From assembly GCA_032719365.1 (NCBI GenBank), contig CM064875.1:17881674-17945673 (forward strand): a stretch of 64,000 bases of DNA, written 5' to 3'. The first letter of the stretch is position 1. Every line of letters starts with the position of its first letter. The notes under the pieces are model-generated. The model worked only from the letters and a program-made list of their open reading frames with translations. It ran no database searches and was not told the origin of the DNA. This DNA is from Prinsepia uniflora (taxonomy: Eukaryota; Streptophyta; Magnoliopsida; Rosales; Rosaceae). Below, in pieces: positions 58,723 through 64,000 of the stretch. The translations under genes and the position numbers were made by a program.

Positions 58723-58879
58723 TTTTTTTACATAATAAGAAAAAACAACTCTTAACTTTGATTTTTTGAGATTTCGATTGTGATCCATTATTATGAAAGA
58801 AAACTTATTGATGATGATTAAAAATTTATGCCAGCATACATATAAGTAAAATTTATTAATGCATACTATTATAAAAATT

Positions 58880-59235
58880 CTATAATGATAAAAATTAGGC
58901 TTATTAATCAAAATGTTTTTCTAACCAGACATTGAATCTAACTTTTCCCCCACAATTGAAAGTCGTTGTAATGTGCTACTAGACATTCCTTTTGTTATCT
59001 CTGTTGCTCAAATTGTTACTATATGTTAGTGAGACGTTAATGTTACCCACGTGTTTGCAAGTGATTGGTTGTTGAATTATTTTATTAGAAATAAAAAATT
59101 GAAAAATAAAAAATTGAAGAAGATGAAGAACAATGCATCTGATCTGGATTTTTCCTTGGCCCATTTCCAACCCTCCAATCTAATCTGTATTTTTCATTCT
59201 TTTTCATCATCGTCTTCTTTTGAACAAATCTGAGC
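58880..59235 (+). repeat. Left terminal inverted repeat
   Basis: Pairs with 60225-60620. The identity is moderate (about 75-85 percent by eye) and is highest near the inner end. Confidence 0.75.
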
Positions 59236-59295
59236 ACGATGGCAATCTGAGTTTGAAGAAATCCTAAACCCAATTTTCAAAAATTCACGCACTAA

Positions 59296-59959
59296 ATGAG
59301 TAAGGCATTGAGGCGAGACTACCAGATGTGCGAGGAGCTAGGCCAGGGACGATTCGACGTTGTTTCCAGAGCTCACAACGATTACAACGTTTTTTTCCGT
59401 CAAATCGATTGACAAGCGAATTTTTCGTGTTGGGCGACTCGCTCGACGCCCAATCTTTGTTGACGGAGCCCAAGATTCTCAAGCTTCTTAACTCGCACCC
59501 CTACATCATCAATCTCCACAACCTCTATGAAGGAAACGCCTACCTTCACATGGTCCTCAACCTTTGAGACGCGCCCGATCTCTACTGCAGAGTCACGCTT
59601 CAAGTCTTCGCCCAGTCCTAGGCCGTATTGAATAACTGAGCTCATGCAAGCTGTCGCGCCGTTGTATGGTGGATCGGCGGGGGAGATCTTCGAGGCCGTG
59701 CTAAGAGGGAACCTGATATTTCCTTCTGGAGTTTTCAGCTCTGTCTGGGGTTCCGTTAAAGATTTGATGAGGCCTATGCGGTGTAAGGACATTTCTAGAA
59801 GGTTCTCGGCTGAGCAAGTCTGATTCTGGTCATGATGACGATTTCATTGGGCCTTTTCCCTGTGCCAAGATTAGTGAAATCGGATTCTTCAATGGAGGTG
59901 AGAGAGTTGAGATAATCTGTGACTTTGCAATGCATTGGGTGCTTAGAGATTTAATATAG
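59296..59959 (+). pseudogene. PEP-carboxylase-kinase-like Ser/Thr kinase pseudogene
   Basis: It begins MSKALRRDYQMCEELGQGRF (glycine-rich loop start, though GxGxxG is damaged). With frameshifts it continues EPKILKLLNSHPYIINLHNL, YLHMVLNL and ELMQAVA. It then jumps directly to LYGGSAGEIFEAVLRGNL, PSGVFSSV and ISRRFSAEQV. The catalytic loop, DFG and activation segment are deleted near 59658. This domain order and wording match the small PPCK/PEPRK kinases of the CDPK-SnRK group. A tail SDSGHDDDFIGPFPCAKISE stays open to TAG at 59957-59959. No introns are seen in the retained part. It cannot encode an active kinase. Confidence 0.75.
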
Positions 59960-60224
59960 AGATTTTTTTTTTCTCCCTGGGGAAGAAGCCATTTCCAAAA
60001 AGCCAGGAGGAGAACAAGGATGGGATGAAATCAGAGTTTGTGTGGGAGTAGAATTTAGGATTGGATTTTTTCTGAACTCAAAATCCCACTTCAATTAGAT
60101 GAAAAAAAATTATGTTGATGATGAGGAAAAAGAAACATCCAGATTTCAATTGGTTAAATTTTTCATGTCTTGTTCTCTTGATTCATGTTTGTTATTCATG
60201 TACCAGAGAATATTACAAGATGAA

Positions 60225-60620
60225 GAAAAAGAAGGTGATGATGATGATGTTGATGAAAAAGAAAAAGAAGAAGAAGAAGAAGATGATGATGATGAAAAAT
60301 TCATATTAGATTGGAGGGTTGGGAATGGGCTGAGGAAAACCCCAGATCAGATGCATTGTTTATCATCTTCTTCAATTTTTTATTTTTCAAATATTTAATT
60401 TTAATAATTTTTTTATAAAATAATTTAAAAACTAATCATTTGTTGACATGTACGTAACATTGATGTTGTCACTAACATAGAATAACAATTGGAGTAACGG
60501 ATGCAATAAAATGGATGTTCTGGCAGTAAATTTGAACGATTTTCAGTTATAGGAGTAAACTGAGATTCGATTTTGGTTTGGGGAGCGTTTTGAGTAATAA
60601 ACCTAAAAACTAACAACAAG
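60225..60620 (-). repeat. Right terminal inverted repeat
   Basis: Pairs with 58880-59235. A GAAGAAGAAG/ATGATGATG trinucleotide tract (60225-60297) has expanded relative to the left arm. Confidence 0.75.
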
Positions 60621-61187
60621 AAAGCTTTGAATTCATCTACTAACTAACTAAACAAGGAAAGCAATCAAATAAATCTTACCATGGTAACAATATATATATA
60701 TATATATACATATATACACTTGTACCAAATTAAATCAAACATTCAATATCAATAATTAGCAAAAAATAAGTATTTACTAATCTAGCTTCCCATAAACAAC
60801 TAATATGTGAATGCAATCCTAGTAGTCATAACCTTGACTCAACTACTCACATGGATGAAAATATCGAACTTTATCGGCTAAATTTCATTTTTGTTCGAGC
60901 GGCACATAAGAGGTACACGTGCCGGGGGATGGGGCGGGGGAAGATATTGAGCGAAATTTCGAAATTTTTTCTTGTTTTAAGCCCATAAATCTCATTATTT
61001 GATTAAAACGATCGAAATAGGGTCAAATTTCAAGAAAATCGGACGTAAAACTATCGATTTCCAGTCGGGTAATGCCGCCGGGTCGAAAAACAAGAATCAC
61101 AAACCCGCGAGAGGAAGAAAATGGCTATTAGAGTGCTAGTTTGTATACTTTATATATTATACGTTGCTTATGTTTTCAATTATGCTA
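60621..61187. other. Intergenic, no gene seen
   Basis: It contains an (AT)n tract at 60690-60708 and otherwise unassigned sequence. Confidence 0.5.
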
Positions 61188-61235
61188 GCTAGCCGAGTTG
61201 GTTGTGTCCTTTGCCTCAAAATTGAGGGTCTTGGG
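61188..61235 (+). other. tRNA-like / SINE head, cut by an LTR
   Basis: TAGCCGAGTTGGTTGTG matches the Pol III box A consensus (TRGCNNAGYNGG). The sequence continues in tRNA-like spacing to GAGGGTCTTGGGT, where a box B GGTTC would follow, but the long LTR starts at 61236. It may be a SINE or a tRNA remnant. Confidence 0.4.
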
Positions 61236-62966
61236 TGTCAGGACCCGTCCTCAATCCCTCAAGGATTAATGAGGAACGACCCTGATCCCGTCTGACACGG
61301 AGTGTCAGACAAGCAAAATTTCCAACCTTTGCCCTCTCGGGCTATCAGAATACGTCAGGATCCGGATGAGGTATATGATATCTCGGTCTCTGCTACAGTC
61401 CACGTCGCATTCAACCTGAAGGGTATTAAAAACAGAAAGACTATGAGTGGACAAAAATAAAGAGTTTATAAAAACATATTTCATAAAGACCTTTATACCC
61501 TTCACTAAAAAGCATGCATGCATAGTAAAACCATTTATCCAATCACATATGTTTAAACAACCATATTTAGGGTCACAGCCCCAAGTTCCGTAAATACAAG
61601 TCACACGGGCTCCTACCCAAAACCATTTACAGAAAACCATAACATAGTGAACATATGTGGGATCTCAGCCCAAATCCATTTATCATCATAAAACACACTT
61701 TCCCAAACTAATTGAAATCATGTTTATCCATTATATTTCATATCCAATAACCTGTCACGGTAAAATAGAGTTACGCGCGTGCTAACCGGGGTCTCAAACC
61801 CAAGTCTCTCCAAGTTCCACCTAGGTCAATGTTCGTAGATCAATGACCCTCCCTGAAGGTAACGAACCATGCCCATCCTGAGAGTAAGGAACCCTACTGG
61901 GGGGCGACTCCACTCAGTCAGTGCTCCGTGACTACTCCGGGGTCCACCCAGGCCAACGACCCTCCCCGGAGGAGACAATCATATATAAGGGATGGCATAT
62001 GAAAAACCTTTTGAAATCATTCTTCAAACCTTTCAATGATTCATGCCCGGCCCCCATAAGCCGTCATGAACCATAAAATCCTTTCCAAGGGTTCATGCCG
62101 GTTCCCATAAACCGTCATGAACCATAAATCCATTTCAAGGGTTCATGCCGGTTCCCATAAACCGTCATGAACCATAAAATCCATTTGTAACACATAGCTG
62201 GGCCCTAGACCCGAATCCACATACAAACTAGACCTCCAGTCCGAATCGTAAACCAACTGGGCCTCCGGCCCGATGCCTCGTTAAATCAAATGGACCTTAA
62301 GTCTGAGAGTTCGTAATTCAAATGGGTCTCATACCCGAGTTTACCTTTTCAAATCCAAAATCATTTCATTAAACTATTTCCAAAACCATAAGAATGGAAA
62401 ATCAGAGTAAAACCAGAAAACCTCGATTTACGTGCAAGCACGTAAATTACCTCGTAAAGCGTGAAACCATATAATTCACAATCATCCAAATCAACGTCAT
62501 AGAATCATATTCATAATCTATATAAAACATTTATGCATGCATCACAGTTTAGAAATCAAGGTCCACGCATAGACCGTCCGAAGCCGCGACTCGATACGCG
62601 TGCCATAATCGTCTCCCTGGTCAATCGTCGCCTCTGGAATTCCCGAACCTATGAAAATTAATTTAGAGGGCTACTAACTACTTATATAACCCCTCACTAA
62701 AGCCCCGTAATTTTCCCGAATTTTTAAGTATTTTTAATTCCAATCCGAAACCTTACGATGCCCCGAACATTATCGAGACGGTGTCCGATCGACACGAAAC
62801 CAACCCCAAAATGTTCGTTACATTGAATAGAGTGTTTCATATGTTGAACACTTTCCAAAATTATGGGCCACGTGCCCCAAGAACCTCACGCGCGGGGCAC
62901 TGTAGCATCTTCTTCAACCCACAGTGAACCGGGTTTTCCTGGTTCCTGGACCGGCCGAACCGACCA
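61236..62966 (-). repeat. Long-LTR family, 3' part (truncated)
   Basis: In minus orientation it ends GGGTCCTGACA at 61236. It contains GACACGGAGTGTCAGAC, the hairpin array (61560-62345) and the GTCCACGCATAGACCG landmark (62561). Homology to the 53328-56439 LTR stops at about 62966 (after GAACCGACC), so the first ~1.3 kb of the LTR is missing. Confidence 0.85.
61560..62345 (-). repeat. Hairpin-tag array in the 61236 LTR
   Basis: Cores include GGGCTCCTACCC, GGGATCTCAGCCC, GGGCCCTAGACCC, GACCTCCAGTC, GGGCCTCCGGCCC, GGACCTTAAGTCT and GGGTCTCATACCC. GGTTCATGCCGGTTCCCATA repeats lie between them (62040-62170). Confidence 0.82.
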
Positions 62967-62998
62967 ATTAGAACGCTCCGTGACTCCCAAGGATTCTC

Positions 62999-63006
62999 TA
63001 TAAATA
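62999..63006 (+). promoter_or_regulatory. TATA box of the TAT-like LTR
   Basis: TATAAATA within CTCTATAAATAGAG, about 215 bp before the PBS-like site. Confidence 0.55.
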
Positions 63007-63249
63007 GAGACGATCGTCCCACTTTTAAGGTGATTTGATTCAACGCTACTTAAGCTCTTGAGACTTCTCTTTCAAAGTTGACTTAATCATTGGAGCGTTC
63101 TTGGTCGAACAACCCCCCAAGGCCTCGATCAAAGCGAAAGATAGCTTACTGTTTGCTATTTGCAGGGATCTAGGAGACTTTGAAGAGTGATGGACGAAGC
63201 CCTACTTCAACAACTGGTGCTTTTATTGAGAGCCAATTGAGAAATACTC

Positions 63250-63540
63250 AAGGGGAGCTCTCATGATCGTTCATCGCTCTTCAACGTTGTTCGTCGTTCT
63301 TCAGACTTTTTTCATCGTGCATCTTACTTCATTCGTCATTCATCATTAATGTTCAATGTTTATCAATGTTGTTCATCGTTCTTCAGCTATGATCATCGTT
63401 CATTATACCTCGTTCATCGTTTATCGACTATGTTTGAAGTTTTTAAATGTTGTTCATCAGTCATGTTCATCATTCATTATACTTCGTTCATCGTTCATCG
63501 TTCATCGTTCATCATGCATCATAAATTTTCGTTCAATCCT
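63250..63540. repeat. Tandem repeats of GTTCATCGTTC type
   Basis: Units of 8-12 bp (TCATCGTTCTTC, TTCATCGTTCATTATAC) run through the leader, with four close TCATCGT units at 63488-63512. Confidence 0.85.
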
Positions 63541-63639
63541 CGTGATTCTGCATGGTTAGGGCGCAACGATCAATTCAATCATTTGAAGGTAGCGTTTCAG
63601 TCTTTGTAGCTTGGAATGATAGCAGAGCATGCATTTTTC

Positions 63640-64000
63640 CATAGAAGAGCATCAAAGCCTCCGCCTCTAAGAAGCATCCAAAGCCTTCACTCATGCGAAG
63701 CAACCAAATCCTTTACTCCGAAAAGTAGATAAAGCCTACGCTCATGCGAAGCAACCAAAGCCTTCGCCCATGTGACGTATCCAAGCCTTCGCTCCTGCGA
63801 AAGCATCCAAAGCCTTTGCTCATGAGAAGCATCAAAGTCTTCACCCTCCTCCCCCAAAAAAAAACATCCAAAGACTTCGCTCATAGAAAACATCAAAGTC
63901 TTCGCCCCTGTGAAGCATCCAAAGCATTCGCTCCAAAGAAGCATCCAAATCCTTCACTCATGTAAAGCATCAAAGCCTTCGCCCCCACAAAGTGCCAAGT
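63640..64000. repeat. Tandem repeats of GAAGCATCCAAAGCCTTCGC type
   Basis: At least fifteen units of 20-23 bp run to the window edge. GAAGC and GCTTC-like parts make each unit weakly self-complementary. The long open frames on both strands come from this repeat. Confidence 0.9.

Larger units (their letters stand above)
58880..60620. mobile_element. Long-TIR element (Pack-MULE-like) carrying a kinase gene fragment
   Basis: 58880-59235 and 60225-60620 are inverted repeats of about 350 bp (landmarks on the inward reading: CGATTTTCAGTTATAGGAG-like, TCACTAACATA, GATTGGAGGGTTGG, CAGATCAGATGCATTGTT). They enclose about 1 kb with a protein kinase pseudogene and no transposase. Long TIRs around a captured gene fit a Pack-MULE. 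The terminal bases and a 9-bp duplication could not be fixed. Confidence 0.7.
62967..64000 (+). mobile_element. 5' end of another TAT-like LTR retrotransposon (runs off the window)
   Basis: TCTATAAATAGAG at 62997-63009 is a TATA box in an LTR remnant. TGGTGCTTTTATTGAGAGC at 63215-63233 looks like the PBS region used by some TAT-type plant elements. Beyond it lies a repetitive leader (63240-64000). The upstream part of the LTR is missing at the 62966 junction. No coding region lies inside the window. Confidence 0.55.

Noticed and set aside
63349..63965. Open frames in both directions near the window end
   Set aside because: Frames through tandem repeats of 8-23 bp. No coding signal.

Overview
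The window reads as nuclear DNA of a dicot flowering plant. The gene models have GT-AG introns, the intergenic DNA is AT-rich, and most of the 64 kb consists of plant-type transposable elements: Ty3/gypsy TAT and Athila lineages, a Cassandra TRIM with a 5S-like promoter, CACTA, MULE-like and MITE elements, a rearranged endogenous caulimovirid, and a family of very long LTRs starting TGTAACGACCCG. The species cannot be named from the sequence. Only a few host genes are visible.

Layout. 1-16.5 kb: a tandem pair of small secreted cysteine-rich (prolamin-like, ECA1/DUF784-type) genes on the minus strand, both now dead. Copy 1 (557-783) has lost its 5' part. Copy 2 is cut just after its signal peptide by an Athila element (9360-15817) with a 5-bp target duplication, so its start lies at 15877 and its end at 9053. 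Between the copies is a decayed TAT retrotransposon (about 860-8615, minus) whose 3' region holds a 55-60 bp tandem array, and that array contains a complete Cassandra element (1206-1920).

16.5-29.9 kb: two minisatellites, a two-exon gene for a small secreted proline-rich protein (19602-20402, plus), two related MITE-like elements in opposite orientation, and a second TAT element (23151-29462, plus). That element sits in one of the MITEs. It ends in an inverted LTR/PBS piece and lies between perfect 45-bp direct repeats.

29.9-44.4 kb: nested and inverted fragments of the long-LTR family, then a solo LTR of 3560 bp (40861-44420) with a perfect TTCAA duplication. These LTRs carry arrays of short hairpins whose sequence changes between copies while the pairing is kept. 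45.0-48.4 kb: an endogenous caulimovirid fragment (polymerase C-terminal part, then a viroplasmin-type gene and intergenic region on the minus strand) fused to an inverted copy of its own end.

49.6-52.5 kb: a structurally complete four-exon NAC transcription factor gene (minus, 395 aa) with a TATA box. 52.9-60.6 kb: a 400-bp inverted repeat pair enclosing a second solo LTR (53328-56439, TSD TATGG) and a truncated CACTA element, a 308-bp tandem duplication, and a long-TIR (Pack-MULE-like) element carrying a PEP-carboxylase-kinase-like pseudogene. 61.2-64 kb: a truncated long LTR and the 5' end of another TAT-like element running off the window.

The NAC gene and the small secreted protein gene are the only plausible working host genes. 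Most of the rest is transposon sequence in various stages of decay.
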